Assembly: GCF_001598475.1 (NCBI RefSeq)
Contig: NZ_BCZA01000003.1
Span: 248,001 to 312,000 of the forward strand
DNA from: Pantoea agglomerans NBRC 102470
Lineage (GTDB): Bacteria; Pseudomonadota; Gammaproteobacteria; Enterobacterales; Enterobacteriaceae
DNA: 64,000 bases
Direction: 5' to 3'
The notes under the pieces are model-generated. The model saw only the letters and a list, made by a program, of their open reading frames with translations. It had not been told where the DNA came from and made no database searches. Shown here in pieces: positions 8,456-17,075 of this stretch. How positions within the stretch are numbered: position 1 is the first letter of the stretch; each line of letters begins with the position of its first letter. The translations under genes were made by a program, and so were the position numbers.

Positions 8456-8716
8456 TTAAACGATTATGGCACCGATGATAAGGAAGATTGCATAAGAAAT
8501 CAGGCTTTCTTTATGCCCTTTCGCTATACCATAAATGAAAACTGATAAAATATTGAGCATGGAAATTATACCAGCCCAAAAGCGCTTGCTAAGCTCCTGA
8601 ATGAGAGACTGAAGTGTATCTGATTTTTTCTCATCTCTGGTAAGAATCTCATTAAGCTTGCGGATATCCTTCGCTGAAAATCCATTCAAAAGGAACTGTT
8701 GCTCAAAATCGCTCAT
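8456..8716 (-). CDS. Small two-helix membrane protein, unknown
   Basis: An AGGA ribosome site seven bases before ATG 8716 supports this 86-residue gene. The first 45 residues are soluble and charged (FSAKDIRKLNEILTRDEKK). Two hydrophobic stretches (about 49-64 and 71-86) follow, and the protein ends abruptly inside the second one, so it may be truncated. I do not recognise the family. It lies in the same orientation as the recombinase operon and the next hypothetical gene and may be cargo. Confidence 0.55.
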   Translation of the reverse strand: MSDFEQQFLLNGFSAKDIRKLNEILTRDEKKSDTLQSLIQELSKRFWAGIISMLNILSVFIYGIAKGHKESLISYAIFLIIGAIIV

Positions 8717-8772
8717 TTCATCATCCTGAAACGCTATAAGCTAAAAAAAATATATCATACATTAAAGCTGAG

Positions 8773-8833
8773 ATGCCATATGATCCATTTGCGGAACACT
8801 CGCCCTAAGTTAAGTGTAAAGATCATATGGCAT
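8773..8833. repeat. 13-base inverted repeat, 35-base spacer
   Basis: ATGCCATATGATC at 8773-8785 is matched exactly by its reverse complement at 8821-8833. It fills the gap between two minus-strand hypothetical genes. There is no T run, so a simple terminator is unlikely; it may be an operator or a recombination site. Confidence 0.65.
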
Positions 8834-8869
8834 AGTTATTGTATCGCCATACTGAATAGAAAGTATATC

Positions 8870-9277
8870 CTAAACCCTTTTCTTCGTTTTAAAACCATCT
8901 GATTTAAGCTCTGGTGAAGGAGTAAAGCTCTGTTTTTGAGAAGCAAATATTCTTTCTACTTCATACTCATTCCAGATAATGTACTCGATAATAAACTTGT
9001 AGAAATACAGCACTCGTTCGAGACTGACAGTTGAAGGTATTGTATAAAAGTTTGGACTGAGTAAAGCCGAACTCAAAATTGCAATAATGTTGCTTGGCCC
9101 CTTCAGATAGGGATTCTGATAGTCTTGCTGATACTTCAAAAAGTATCCTACACAGAACAGGTAAGCATCCTTTACGATTTTTTCTTTATTGCAGTCTGAT
9201 TCATCGTATCTAAGAATGAAGCGATTGAGAAGTATCAAAAACTTTTGATCTGGTAAATATCTATTTAGTTTATTCAT
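8870..9277 (-). CDS. Hypothetical protein in recombinase cargo
   Basis: ATG 9277 is preferred over 9286 because TCCTT (AAGGA on the coding strand, 9286-9290) then sits eight bases away; the product is 135 residues. The sequence is helical and rich in aromatic residues (YLFCVGYFLKYQQDY, VLYFYKFIIEYIIWNEYEV) and ends in a basic tail. No motif or family is recognised, and no signal peptide is visible. It starts about 90 bases after the end of the TnpC-like gene, on the same strand, which is where Tn554-type elements carry cargo. Confidence 0.5.
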   Translation of the reverse strand: MNKLNRYLPDQKFLILLNRFILRYDESDCNKEKIVKDAYLFCVGYFLKYQQDYQNPYLKGPSNIIAILSSALLSPNFYTIPSTVSLERVLYFYKFIIEYIIWNEYEVERIFASQKQSFTPSPELKSDGFKTKKRV

Positions 9278-9349
9278 AATAAGCATCCTTGCTATTTGTG
9301 AAATGTCATCCTGACAATTAAACTTTTAACAAATAATCCGCCCCTGTCA

Positions 9350-9364
9350 ATAGGTAACACCTAT
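9350..9364. repeat. Short hairpin behind recombinase operon
   Basis: ATAGGT and ACCTAT flank AAC just past the TnpC-like stop codon. There is no T run. It could be part of a recombination end or a weak transcript end. Confidence 0.35.
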
Positions 9365-9368
9365 CAAT

Positions 9369-9767
9369 TTAAAGGTTTTTCTTTGACAATGGTCTTTCTA
9401 ATTGCTCACGAGTAACCTGATGAAGCAATGCATTATATTGCCAAACAACAAACTGCTCAGAAAGTTTATTATTTATTTTAGTTAAAGACTCGACTTCTGC
9501 TTGTAGTCTCTTGATTCTTTGAGCAGCTATTTTTAAATTAGCGGGCTTAACAATTTCTTTATCCCCTCTTTTTATCTTTACTTTCTTTTCATTAAATACT
9601 TCTGCAATCAATGAATGACTGCTAAGTGATTGTCGTGTAGGTCTCTTTCCGATTATCAGAGTTACCTCATCACATAGAGCTTCCCATGTTAACTTTTGGT
9701 TATGATGCCAGATATTAATAACATGAATGATATTCTTTTCATCAAGTCTTGATAGGTGTTTAGCCAT
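9369..9767 (-). CDS. TnpC-like accessory protein of recombinase trio
   Basis: This 132-residue protein begins eight bases inside the end of the large recombinase gene, with a GGAG ribosome site. It has an N-terminal helix-turn-helix-like part (LTWEALCDEVTLIIGKRPTRQSL, about 27-49; first 16 residues most telling) and a coiled-coil C-terminal half (LKIAAQRIKRLQAEVESL). In Tn554 a similar-sized third protein, TnpC (about 125 residues), stimulates and orients transposition. The match rests on size, position and shape, not on a sequence search. Confidence 0.65.
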   Translation of the reverse strand: MAKHLSRLDEKNIIHVINIWHHNQKLTWEALCDEVTLIIGKRPTRQSLSSHSLIAEVFNEKKVKIKRGDKEIVKPANLKIAAQRIKRLQAEVESLTKINNKLSEQFVVWQYNALLHQVTREQLERPLSKKNL

Positions 9768-11526
9768 TTATTTCTCCTTTATTTATTTTTTTAGTATGGA
9801 AATCTTTCCATTTTTCTGCCGCCATATTACCGCCTCTGAAATCAGATTCAGAAATCGAGAGTATTTTAATTTTCAAATCCCTTATTTCTTTTATATCACT
9901 ACCAGATTCGTTCTCAGGATAATAATTGCATGGTTGCATTGCATATTTAAGCCTGCAAAGCCCATGTTTGCTCACTAAGGTAGAACCGGTAATTTCTTTA
10001 TTCTCATCAAGTTTGTTTTCAAACATCATTTTGACAGGTATCACATTTCCTACTTTTTCTAATGCTTTTGCTTTTACAGCTTGAGCAACCATATGAGCAT
10101 GTGGTGTATGATCATAAACACTGTTTTGGGCTATACACTGCCTTCCAGACCATCGAGCTATGTCAAACTCAGACATACCAGCTATTTGTGCCAAAGTGTT
10201 TAAAAAATGCCTTATTGAATGGGTTTTCAATGATGAGTCTGAAGCAGACTGCTGTTTGGATCTGGAAAAAATACCTCCATTTTCGATATCATAAGAAATA
10301 TTATGCTTTACTGGTTTGAAGAACAATTTACCACTACTTTTAGACAATCTCTTAAAATCACAAACTTTTAACAAACAAAGGGCATTCGAGTATTTGATAT
10401 TCTTTTTCCTGTCATACCAAGGAAAATCATCCGGTGCCCATTGTTTCAATATTTCGTTTAGAGATTTTAAAGAATAAGTGTAATCATTAGGGATCAGATC
10501 TAATGTGCTTAGCTTTTTATTTATTGATGAAGGAGATAAATTAGTGAAGCCCAGCACACTGCAAACTTGTTCTGCTGATAACAAATAGTCATTATTTATC
10601 TCATTGCTTAGAGAGTTCCTGTAGATCTCAGATGTCTCTAAATATTGAGCCAGTTCTCTTCCGCTTTGTGATAACAGTTTTAATCTTGCTATAGCTTTTT
10701 TGGCAACAGGAACCATAGATGATGCAATCCACTTCACATCCCCCTCGTATCCTTTTGCTGAAAAAAACCTAATACCATACCTCTCTATACCATTACTGTT
10801 TTGTTCCCACACTTCACAGTCGGCTGGCAATGAGAGAATTTCACTTATTCTACTCGGTGCACACATCAGTAAAGTCAGGACTGAAGCAGTGAACATATCC
10901 CTTTTAGAGAGAGAGTTATCATCCTTTGCAAAGAATTTTGCGAGTTCAACTATGTATGAAATATCAGGCAATTTGTCATGTCCTGCAAGATTGTGATCAT
11001 AGCTTTTAACTTCATAGATTGGCATTTTAAGAGGATTAAACCATTCCACATATCCTAAATCAGCTAAATTGTATTCCCTTAAGAACTTTTCAATTTCTTT
11101 GAGTTCTTTTCCTGCATTATATGCGGTTGTCTCAGAGTAAATATTAGTAAAAATCTCCACACATCTTTCGAAGATAAAGTTACTACAGTTATATATTTTA
11201 GCTGACTGAAATTCATTCAATAAAACTCCTTCCAATATTTTTAGCACATTCATTCTCTGGTTATAATCATTTCTTCTTCCATAAGAATGTAAGTGTTTAA
11301 TATATGCTTTTGAAAATAACATAAAACCCGAATCCAGAGGCGATTTACGTTTACTTTTAAAAAAATCATACTTATAGAAATTATAATATCGATCCCATAC
11401 AAGGGAATCCCATACCATTTTTTTCTTTTCGATAAAAAAATCGCCTTCTATTTCTTTTATGAAACAGTCTAAGTTTTTCGAATAAATTGTGTCTTTTAAC
11501 CTCTTAACATTATCATAATTATTCAT
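9760..11526 (-). CDS. Large tyrosine recombinase (TnpB-like)
   Basis: ATG 11526 is chosen because GGGGAGG lies just upstream and the start then overlaps the previous stop by eight bases, the same style as the next junction. The 588-residue product has the catalytic residues of tyrosine recombinases: arginine in CAPSRISEILSLP, HSIRHF, W in ARWSGRQ, and the nucleophile tyrosine in NSVYDH. The size matches TnpB of Tn554 (about 630) rather than an ordinary phage integrase. It is the third recombinase of a four-gene operon. Low GC and codon use match the island. Confidence 0.8.
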   Translation of the reverse strand: MNNYDNVKRLKDTIYSKNLDCFIKEIEGDFFIEKKKMVWDSLVWDRYYNFYKYDFFKSKRKSPLDSGFMLFSKAYIKHLHSYGRRNDYNQRMNVLKILEGVLLNEFQSAKIYNCSNFIFERCVEIFTNIYSETTAYNAGKELKEIEKFLREYNLADLGYVEWFNPLKMPIYEVKSYDHNLAGHDKLPDISYIVELAKFFAKDDNSLSKRDMFTASVLTLLMCAPSRISEILSLPADCEVWEQNSNGIERYGIRFFSAKGYEGDVKWIASSMVPVAKKAIARLKLLSQSGRELAQYLETSEIYRNSLSNEINNDYLLSAEQVCSVLGFTNLSPSSINKKLSTLDLIPNDYTYSLKSLNEILKQWAPDDFPWYDRKKNIKYSNALCLLKVCDFKRLSKSSGKLFFKPVKHNISYDIENGGIFSRSKQQSASDSSLKTHSIRHFLNTLAQIAGMSEFDIARWSGRQCIAQNSVYDHTPHAHMVAQAVKAKALEKVGNVIPVKMMFENKLDENKEITGSTLVSKHGLCRLKYAMQPCNYYPENESGSDIKEIRDLKIKILSISESDFRGGNMAAEKWKDFHTKKINKGEING

Positions 11527-12841
11527 ACATGCCTCCCCAGCTTTCAAAAAACCTACAGTTTTTACAATGAGTATTACTACTTTCATTTTGTGCAACATGA
11601 AAAGTAGATCTCATCAGTTCTATAAACCTATTGGCATTAGTTTCAGGTTCTACTCCAAGAAATAACTTTGAGAGCGGTTCAAAAAAAACATCCATTCTTT
11701 TGTCTATTTCAGATGCATTATCGGCATGATTTTTAATGTAAATACCTGAGCAAGCTACACTACTATGATCTAATGCTTTAGCAATTGTGTGAATTGAAGC
11801 TCCTTTCCTTGCTAATTCACTTCCTAATGTATATCTAAAACGGGCAGGATTAACTTTTATTGGTTTGTCTGTCCTTGCAGAAAAAACCGGGTTAATTCTG
11901 AAAAGATTATCTATTCTCTTTGTGATACCTCTGTTCTTTGAGTGGAGAAAGTCAGATTCGATTTTAGCGATTAACATTCCTTCTTCTGAGCAAAATGCTA
12001 GTTCTTTTTTGTTAATAAACAATGGCAGTTCTCTACCTATGTTTTCATTAACTTTCGCCCCAATCTGTTTTTCAACAATACTTAATACTGATTGTGAAAG
12101 TTCAGTGAGCTTCTCATACAAAAAATCACTTATCTCAACAGATGAAAACTCACTTCTGAAATTTTGTCTCTGCTTAACCTTCGGAATATTTATAAATACA
12201 TTATCTTCAACTTTAACTATATCTTTAATTCGAATGGAAGAAATTTGTTGTGTCCTTCTTCCTGTATAAATCAACAGCAAAAGAAAGCAGTAGGTATCTT
12301 CACTTATCTTCCCCTCATCATTAAGAGCATGTATCTTTTTCAAGATGCTTTCCATTTCTCTCTGATCAAAGGGACCACAGTCGGGATTCCTTCGTTTTAC
12401 TGCATCTCCACAAATTGCACTCCTAATATACAATTTATTAAGGAGTTGAACTGAAGACACCTCCACACCGAAGTGGCCAAGTTCATGCCATTTTAAAATG
12501 AAATTCTTAATGATTTTTAGTCTATTTTCCTGATTCTTTCCAAGATAAGATTTGAAATCCAAAATCGACTTCTTATTAATTACTGTTAAGCCTAACGCCC
12601 TTCCCCATTGGGTAAAGATCTGATTGATTTTCTTTGTATGCCCGGAACTATACTCCATCGCAAAATAAGCGAGTGTTTTAACATAGCCGTCTTTAAGATC
12701 CGAATGTAAATATTGAGTTACATTTTTTGGATATACAACAATATCTTTACTTAGCTTCCACCCATCATCATTCAATTCAAATAAATAACCTTTCATTCTT
12801 GCATGACATATATCTGCCTTAAGATTTTTATCTCCCAACAT
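11519..12841 (-). CDS. Tyrosine recombinase, second of trio
   Basis: The 440-residue protein starts one base after the first recombinase stop. The arginine box is YTGRRTQQISSIR (192-204); the second box is NPARFRYTLGSEL, with the usual histidine position taken by alanine/arginine; and the final box LDHSSVACSGIYIK contains histidine and the nucleophile tyrosine. The C-terminus holds CKNC close to the end, a possible zinc pair. Such proteins act with their two partners to cut and join DNA at the element ends. Confidence 0.8.
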   Translation of the reverse strand: MLGDKNLKADICHARMKGYLFELNDDGWKLSKDIVVYPKNVTQYLHSDLKDGYVKTLAYFAMEYSSGHTKKINQIFTQWGRALGLTVINKKSILDFKSYLGKNQENRLKIIKNFILKWHELGHFGVEVSSVQLLNKLYIRSAICGDAVKRRNPDCGPFDQREMESILKKIHALNDEGKISEDTYCFLLLLIYTGRRTQQISSIRIKDIVKVEDNVFINIPKVKQRQNFRSEFSSVEISDFLYEKLTELSQSVLSIVEKQIGAKVNENIGRELPLFINKKELAFCSEEGMLIAKIESDFLHSKNRGITKRIDNLFRINPVFSARTDKPIKVNPARFRYTLGSELARKGASIHTIAKALDHSSVACSGIYIKNHADNASEIDKRMDVFFEPLSKLFLGVEPETNANRFIELMRSTFHVAQNESSNTHCKNCRFFESWGGMYE

Positions 12842-12842
12842 T

Positions 12843-14048
12843 TTAGTTTCCTTTTAAGATTTCATTTCTGTAATCATAAAGTGATTGAACAACTTCCTTT
12901 TCATTTTCAACCAGAAACTTACGATTATAGATTTCACACATATTAGAATTATCAGACCAACCCATAAGATAATTTCTTAATTTATCTTCTGAACAGGTTT
13001 TTAATTTTCCTTTTGAAATCGATTTCGAAAAGGAATAGTTCCAAGTGTGTCTTAGCATATGTCCTGAGATATTATTTAAGTTAGAATCTTTGGTTTTTAT
13101 AGTTGATATTAATTTTTCATATGCATGAACAGTAAGAGGTTCCCCTTCATTTCTCCCATTACCATGAGTAATCAACAAGTAATCATGGCTTTTATTTTTA
13201 GAATGTCTTTCCCTATCATTAAAGATATAATGATAAACTGCATCAATTAGGTCATCTCTTAAAGGAATCTCTCTACTCAAAGTTTTAACTAATGGTTGGA
13301 CTTTCCGAATATCGCTCTTGTCATCATGTCTTCTTTTTATAGTTAGTATTTTCTTCAAAAAGTCGAAGTCGGCAATTCGTAGATTAAGCAGCTCACCAGC
13401 TCTAATTCCGAGATGATACAGGAGTAAAAAAACCAGTTTATTTCGAAATCTAACATCAACACTGAATGGATTCTCAATGTTATCAACTTCAAGCAAGTTG
13501 AACAGGATATAAATCTGTTCGTCTTTAAGAGTTTTCTCTTTAGGTTTATAATTTTTATAAGAGTTTGGATTTGGTTTATTCGCTCTAATGCTATTTATGA
13601 ATGTATTAACCTTCTGTTTATCGTTAATGTTATCTGATTTATGAATTATGTCGCACAACCATTTAATGTAGGTGCATGTTGTATGTATTCGATATCCATA
13701 AGTTCCTTTAGCCACATCACTATTTATAGGTAATACTCTGTTATTGTTTTTCAGACCTGAGAAGTTTCTTCTGAGAGTGTCAATAAGCTCTTCTGTTTCA
13801 AAAAGAGTCAAGTATTCTCTATTTAAGATTCTTTTCTCTAAGTCAATTTTATTTCGGTTCAGAAATCTCATTAGAATTACGAGATTTGTTGATGCTATCT
13901 CCAGGGTCGAAACAGAGGCTCCCTTTTTCCGCAAAACCGAAGTCATGAAGAGATTAGGATAATATAGAGGCATATCGTCTTCCTTGTTCACGATCAGACA
14001 ATATCGTTCACCGTCACTCATAATTAATCTTTTTATCTTGCAGGGCAT
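12843..14048 (-). CDS. Tyrosine recombinase, first of trio (TnpA-like)
   Basis: This 401-residue protein has R216 in LGIRAGELLNLR, H330 and R333 in HMLRHTW, W364 in GWSDNS and the nucleophile Y374 in CEIYNR, so it looks active. Its length is close to TnpA of Tn554 (361). It leads the operon; the next gene begins one base after its stop. The upstream 300 bases hold two strong palindromes that may be its binding sites. Confidence 0.8.
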   Translation of the reverse strand: MPCKIKRLIMSDGERYCLIVNKEDDMPLYYPNLFMTSVLRKKGASVSTLEIASTNLVILMRFLNRNKIDLEKRILNREYLTLFETEELIDTLRRNFSGLKNNNRVLPINSDVAKGTYGYRIHTTCTYIKWLCDIIHKSDNINDKQKVNTFINSIRANKPNPNSYKNYKPKEKTLKDEQIYILFNLLEVDNIENPFSVDVRFRNKLVFLLLYHLGIRAGELLNLRIADFDFLKKILTIKRRHDDKSDIRKVQPLVKTLSREIPLRDDLIDAVYHYIFNDRERHSKNKSHDYLLITHGNGRNEGEPLTVHAYEKLISTIKTKDSNLNNISGHMLRHTWNYSFSKSISKGKLKTCSEDKLRNYLMGWSDNSNMCEIYNRKFLVENEKEVVQSLYDYRNEILKGN

Positions 14049-14190
14049 TTTATAAACCTCCTAAATATTTACATTGCGTTATCATTCCGACTTAATCTGT
14101 ATTTCATGAGATTTAATTTTGCAAATTTCGTTTTAAATATGTAGGTTTTGTTTATATTTAATTTAATAAAAATAGAGGCTTAAAAAAATT

Positions 14191-14210
14191 TTCTTTCACG
14201 TGAAAGAAAC
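14191..14210. repeat. 20-base perfect palindrome
   Basis: TTTCTTTCAC is followed directly by its exact reverse complement, centred on CACGTG. It lies about 145 bases before the first recombinase start. An operator or recombinase arm site is possible. Confidence 0.75.
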
Positions 14211-14225
14211 CAGTAAGGCTAGTTA

Positions 14226-14241
14226 CGGGTATCCATACCCG
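14226..14241. repeat. 16-base inverted repeat CGGGTAT-CC-ATACCCG
   Basis: Seven-base arms flank CC, 15 bases from the neighbouring palindrome. The GC-containing arms stand out in AT-rich surroundings. With the 14191-14210 palindrome it forms a compact putative protein-binding region. Confidence 0.7.
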
Positions 14242-14352
14242 ATATTTTGAAGAGCATCTCGAAAGCTTTTAAAAAAAAGAGGTGCGATTTTTTTGTTAAA
14301 AATTTAGTAAAATATGCACCTACCTTTGCATTTAAACTTTACAAAATAATAT

Positions 14353-14559
14353 TTATTTACGAGACTCAATAACCCTTTCTAAAATCCACTGTTCAATCTC
14401 CGCCTCAATAAAAGCCACAGATCTGGAACCTAATTTGATAGGTTTTGGAAATCTATCTTCAGAAATCAATCGGTAAATCCATGCTTTCTTGTAGCCTGTT
14501 TTATGTAGCACTTCAGGTAAGCGAATGAGTCGTGTGGTGATTGGAGTTGCTGTATTCAT
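14353..14559 (-). CDS. AlpA-family transcriptional regulator/excisionase
   Basis: This 68-residue protein is a typical AlpA: LIRLPEVLHKTGYKKAWIYR (11-30), then RFPKPIKLGSRSVAF and EIEQWI. It has the MerR-like winged-helix form of small excisionases and of the AlpA activator of P4-like elements. Such proteins turn on integrase-linked genes or direct excision. It lies about 1 kb inward of the integrase, the usual place in P4-type islands. Its start carries a GGAG-type ribosome site. Confidence 0.88.
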   Translation of the reverse strand: MNTATPITTRLIRLPEVLHKTGYKKAWIYRLISEDRFPKPIKLGSRSVAFIEAEIEQWILERVIESRK

Positions 14560-14728
14560 GATTGTATCTCCTCGTCTTGTCGATGAGTTGATACTAATAC
14601 CCAGCAGGTAGGCTATTGAAGGGAGTATTGGTATATAGAATTCTATGCGTTAATCGCTTGAAAAAAAGTGAGAGGAAAAAAATTAATTTTATCTCCCACT
14701 TGAAAATTTAATTTAAACATGAAATCCC

Positions 14729-15541
14729 TTACAGTAAACTTCTGAGTCCCCTAAGCGGAATTCCCTCCATATGATTGTTTTTATTTATAAAATTCTCAAT
14801 GCTTTTGCATGTCTCTCCAGACAATGCTTTCTCAGCTAAAGGACGGTCAGTTTCCTTGAGTTGCTCTTCTCCTCGGATCTCATCAGTTAATCTTGGGTAG
14901 AGAATCCTTGATAAGACAGTATTCGTTAAGGCTATTTTTTTAAACTTGGCCCACAGAAGCAAGTCCATCATGGGCAGTATTCGATAATCTATAAGTTTGA
15001 TGATTTTGGCCAATCCAAATTTTTCAATTTTGCTTTCCTTAATCTGATAATCGTCCCTCCAAACAGGAAGCATAACCTTTAGTGCATTTATAATTTCTTC
15101 ATCAGTGGAATTTTTAATGTCGAATGATATGAACAGCCTATTATCACCATCCTTTCTTATTACATCTTTCATAATAGAAGTTATCGACTGATACTTGATT
15201 TCTTTTTTAAGTTCTCCCGTTCCTTTTACAAAAGAATCAGGAGCAAAAAATTCAAGAGTTCTCTTTAAACTTTCAATTTGTCTAAAACTTACCTGATGAA
15301 TATGGCTGTTATTATGGTTAGATAACTCTCCCATATTCATTGTTTGACTGATAAAGGGTTTTCCATCTAAGATCATTTCGAATGTAGTATCATCTCCTTC
15401 AAAGAAGTCCATTCCTTCAAATATATTTCTCCTGACTTGAAATTCTTTATAAAACTCCTTCAAAGATAATTTTTCCACATCCTGATAATTTTCAATATTG
15501 AACCATGACTGAAGCTCAATGTTAATTTCGTTCACCTTCAT
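14729..15541 (-). CDS. Integrase-coupled hypothetical protein (DUF6387-like)
   Basis: The ATG overlaps the integrase stop as ATGA, so the 270-residue protein is translationally coupled to the integrase. The sequence is soluble and rich in charged residues, with a WFNIENYQ start and a conserved-looking ILPMMDLLLWAKFKK near residue 190. Proteins of this kind, which I recall as DUF6387, often follow P4-type integrases in enterobacterial islands; their role is unknown. The family name is from memory. Confidence 0.6.
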   Translation of the reverse strand: MKVNEINIELQSWFNIENYQDVEKLSLKEFYKEFQVRRNIFEGMDFFEGDDTTFEMILDGKPFISQTMNMGELSNHNNSHIHQVSFRQIESLKRTLEFFAPDSFVKGTGELKKEIKYQSITSIMKDVIRKDGDNRLFISFDIKNSTDEEIINALKVMLPVWRDDYQIKESKIEKFGLAKIIKLIDYRILPMMDLLLWAKFKKIALTNTVLSRILYPRLTDEIRGEEQLKETDRPLAEKALSGETCKSIENFINKNNHMEGIPLRGLRSLL

Positions 15542-16740
15542 TGCTTCACCTTTCCGAGCTTAGATTCAATTTTTAATTTATCGAGATATTCAGCATACCA
15601 TTGCATCATTTCACGACGCCCATCCAGATATTGAGCATGGTTATAGGTGCCACGAATAGTATTTCTATCGGCATGAGCAAGCTGTGTCTCAATCCATGCA
15701 CTATCAAAACCTTGCTCATGCAAGATCGTGCTTAAAGTATGTCGAAAGCCATGTCCTGTAGCCCTTCCTGCATAGCCGATCTTTTTGATTACCTGATTGA
15801 TACTGGCTTCACTCATGCTTTTTCGTGAGTCATTTCTACCGGGAAAAATAAATTTGAATCCGCCAGTAATCACTCTTAACTCCTCAAGAAGCCTAAGAGC
15901 TTGATCAGATAAAGGCACCATATGTGGTCTTTTCATTTTCATGCGAGCAACTGGGATTTGCCAAAGACGTCTTTCGAAATCTATCTCAGTCCATTCTGCT
16001 GAGCGAAGCTCAATCGTCCTCAGTCCAGTTAGCATGAGAAGCTGAGTAGCTGTTTGAGTGATTTTGCTACCAGAATATTGCTCCAGTTGTCTCTGAAACT
16101 CGCCCAGCTCTGCTACTGACAAATGTGGAAAATGTTTTTGCTTTGGTGCTTTGAGCACACCGACTAAATCTGATACGGGATTGTGCTCAGCCCTGCCAGA
16201 AATGACTGCATAGGTAAAAATCTGGCGACATGCCTGACGGGTTTTCTTTAGCTTATCGAGAACTCCCCGTTTTTCCATCTTGCGAAAGACATCAAGCATT
16301 TCTTTTGCATTGATATCCGCAACAGGTCTTTTGCCGATGTGAGGAAAAATATCCTTCTTCAGGTATTCCAGGATGTCTGTAGCATAACCTTTAGACCATG
16401 ATGCTTTCTTGTGCTCATGCCATTCAAGAGCGATAAGTTCAAAGCTGTTGTTCACAGCTAGGATTTTTGCAGCCTTGATATCCTGCTTCTGCTGACTCGG
16501 GTCTCCGCCTTCCAGCAGAAGCTTCTTAGCTTCTGAACGCTTCTGTCTGGCTTCTGCGAGGCTCAGTAACGGATATGTCCCAAACACTACCCGCTTCTCT
16601 TTACCAGCTATACGGTATTTGAGTCTCCAGCTTTTGGCTCCGTTTGGAAATATTTCAAGATACATACCACCACCATCCGAAAGTTTGTATGACTTTTCTT
16701 TTGGCTTCGCAGAGTCGATTTGTCGGGCTGTTAGCTTCAT
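15538..16740 (-). CDS. int: P4-type tyrosine integrase
   Basis: The 400-residue protein has the N-terminal DUF4102 arm-binding domain (LSDGGGMYLEIFPNGAKSW, 21-39, and FGTYPLLSLAEAR), a core-binding middle part, and the catalytic residues R in TGLRTIELRS, H-R in HGFRHT, H in AHADRN and Y in GTYNHAQY. These enzymes insert islands at the 3' ends of tRNA genes. The gene starts 165 bases from the tRNA-Arg 3' end, which fits an element integrated there. GGGGGCA repeats fill the gap between them. Confidence 0.93.
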   Translation of the reverse strand: MKLTARQIDSAKPKEKSYKLSDGGGMYLEIFPNGAKSWRLKYRIAGKEKRVVFGTYPLLSLAEARQKRSEAKKLLLEGGDPSQQKQDIKAAKILAVNNSFELIALEWHEHKKASWSKGYATDILEYLKKDIFPHIGKRPVADINAKEMLDVFRKMEKRGVLDKLKKTRQACRQIFTYAVISGRAEHNPVSDLVGVLKAPKQKHFPHLSVAELGEFQRQLEQYSGSKITQTATQLLMLTGLRTIELRSAEWTEIDFERRLWQIPVARMKMKRPHMVPLSDQALRLLEELRVITGGFKFIFPGRNDSRKSMSEASINQVIKKIGYAGRATGHGFRHTLSTILHEQGFDSAWIETQLAHADRNTIRGTYNHAQYLDGRREMMQWYAEYLDKLKIESKLGKVKQ

Positions 16741-16742
16741 TT

Positions 16743-16790
16743 GGGGGCATCATTTCCATTGAACCTGTCGATGCCCCCTATCGTGCCCCC
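16743..16790. repeat. GGGGGCA repeats before the integrase gene
   Basis: GGGGGCATC (16743-16751) faces GATGCCCCC (16770-16778), and a third unit, GTGCCCCC, lies at 16783-16790. The inverted pair could form a hairpin in the leader from the tRNA side. Repeats like these are common next to P4-type integrases and may be arm-type binding sites or a control element for int. Confidence 0.65.
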
Positions 16791-16904
16791 ATATTGGATA
16801 AGAACGCAATAGGTGACCTTGGACCAATACGGACCAGTTAAAAGATTTATATTCTGATTTTTAAGGGAAAAGTAGACTTTAAGGGATGTAAACAGAAGAG
16901 AAAG

Positions 16905-16925
16905 TGGTACGCCCTACAGGATTCG
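16905..16925. other. Putative attachment site (attR or attL) in tRNA 3' end
   Basis: P4-type integrases usually recombine within the last 15-20 bases of a tRNA gene, including CCA. Here the intact 3' end lies at the island boundary. The exact crossover cannot be placed without the second copy, which is outside the window. Confidence 0.5.
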
Positions 16926-16981
16926 AACCTGTGACCTACGGCTTAGAAGGCCGGTGCTCTATCCAACTGAGCTAAGGGCGC
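16905..16981 (-). tRNA. argU: tRNA-Arg (anticodon TCT)
   Basis: The minus strand folds as a full cloverleaf: acceptor GCGCCCT with AGGGCGT, D arm TTAGCTCAGTTGGATAGAGC, anticodon loop CTTCTAA with TCT at 16947-16945, T arm with GGTTCGAATCC, discriminator A and encoded CCA. It closely resembles E. coli argU, which reads the rare AGA codon. Like argU, it lies near folD and is used as an integration site. Confidence 0.95.
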
Positions 16982-17075
16982 ATGGAGATGGCACGGATTA
17001 TACGTCGGGAAGCGGGTACGTCAACGTTTTTGCCGTTTCTCCGCAGCGAAGTGCTGCGGTAATGACCAATTGACG

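Larger units (their letters stand above)
14049..14352. other. Gene-free stretch with palindromes
   Basis: No coding frame is supported between the first recombinase and the alpA-like gene. It holds the two palindromes listed separately and the promoters expected for the recombinase operon. It is very AT-rich, like the rest of the island. Confidence 0.5.
1..16925. mobile_element. Integrative mobilizable element in tRNA-Arg(TCT), right part
   Basis: The stretch left of the tRNA is AT-rich and contains only accessory genes: P4-type integrase, AlpA-type regulator, a recombinase trio, toxin-antitoxin, MobC and relaxase, methyltransferase and ATPase. The integrase lies directly beside the tRNA 3' end, the usual layout for P4-type integrases. 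A relaxase without any type IV secretion genes in view points to an element mobilized in trans rather than a self-transmissible one. The left boundary and second attachment site are not in the window. In E. coli the same tRNA gene (argU) hosts prophage DLP12, so the locus is a known insertion hot spot. Confidence 0.8.

Noticed and set aside
16644-16841. Plus-strand frame across the integrase start
   Set aside because: It overlaps the integrase antisense and the repeat region and has no ribosome site.
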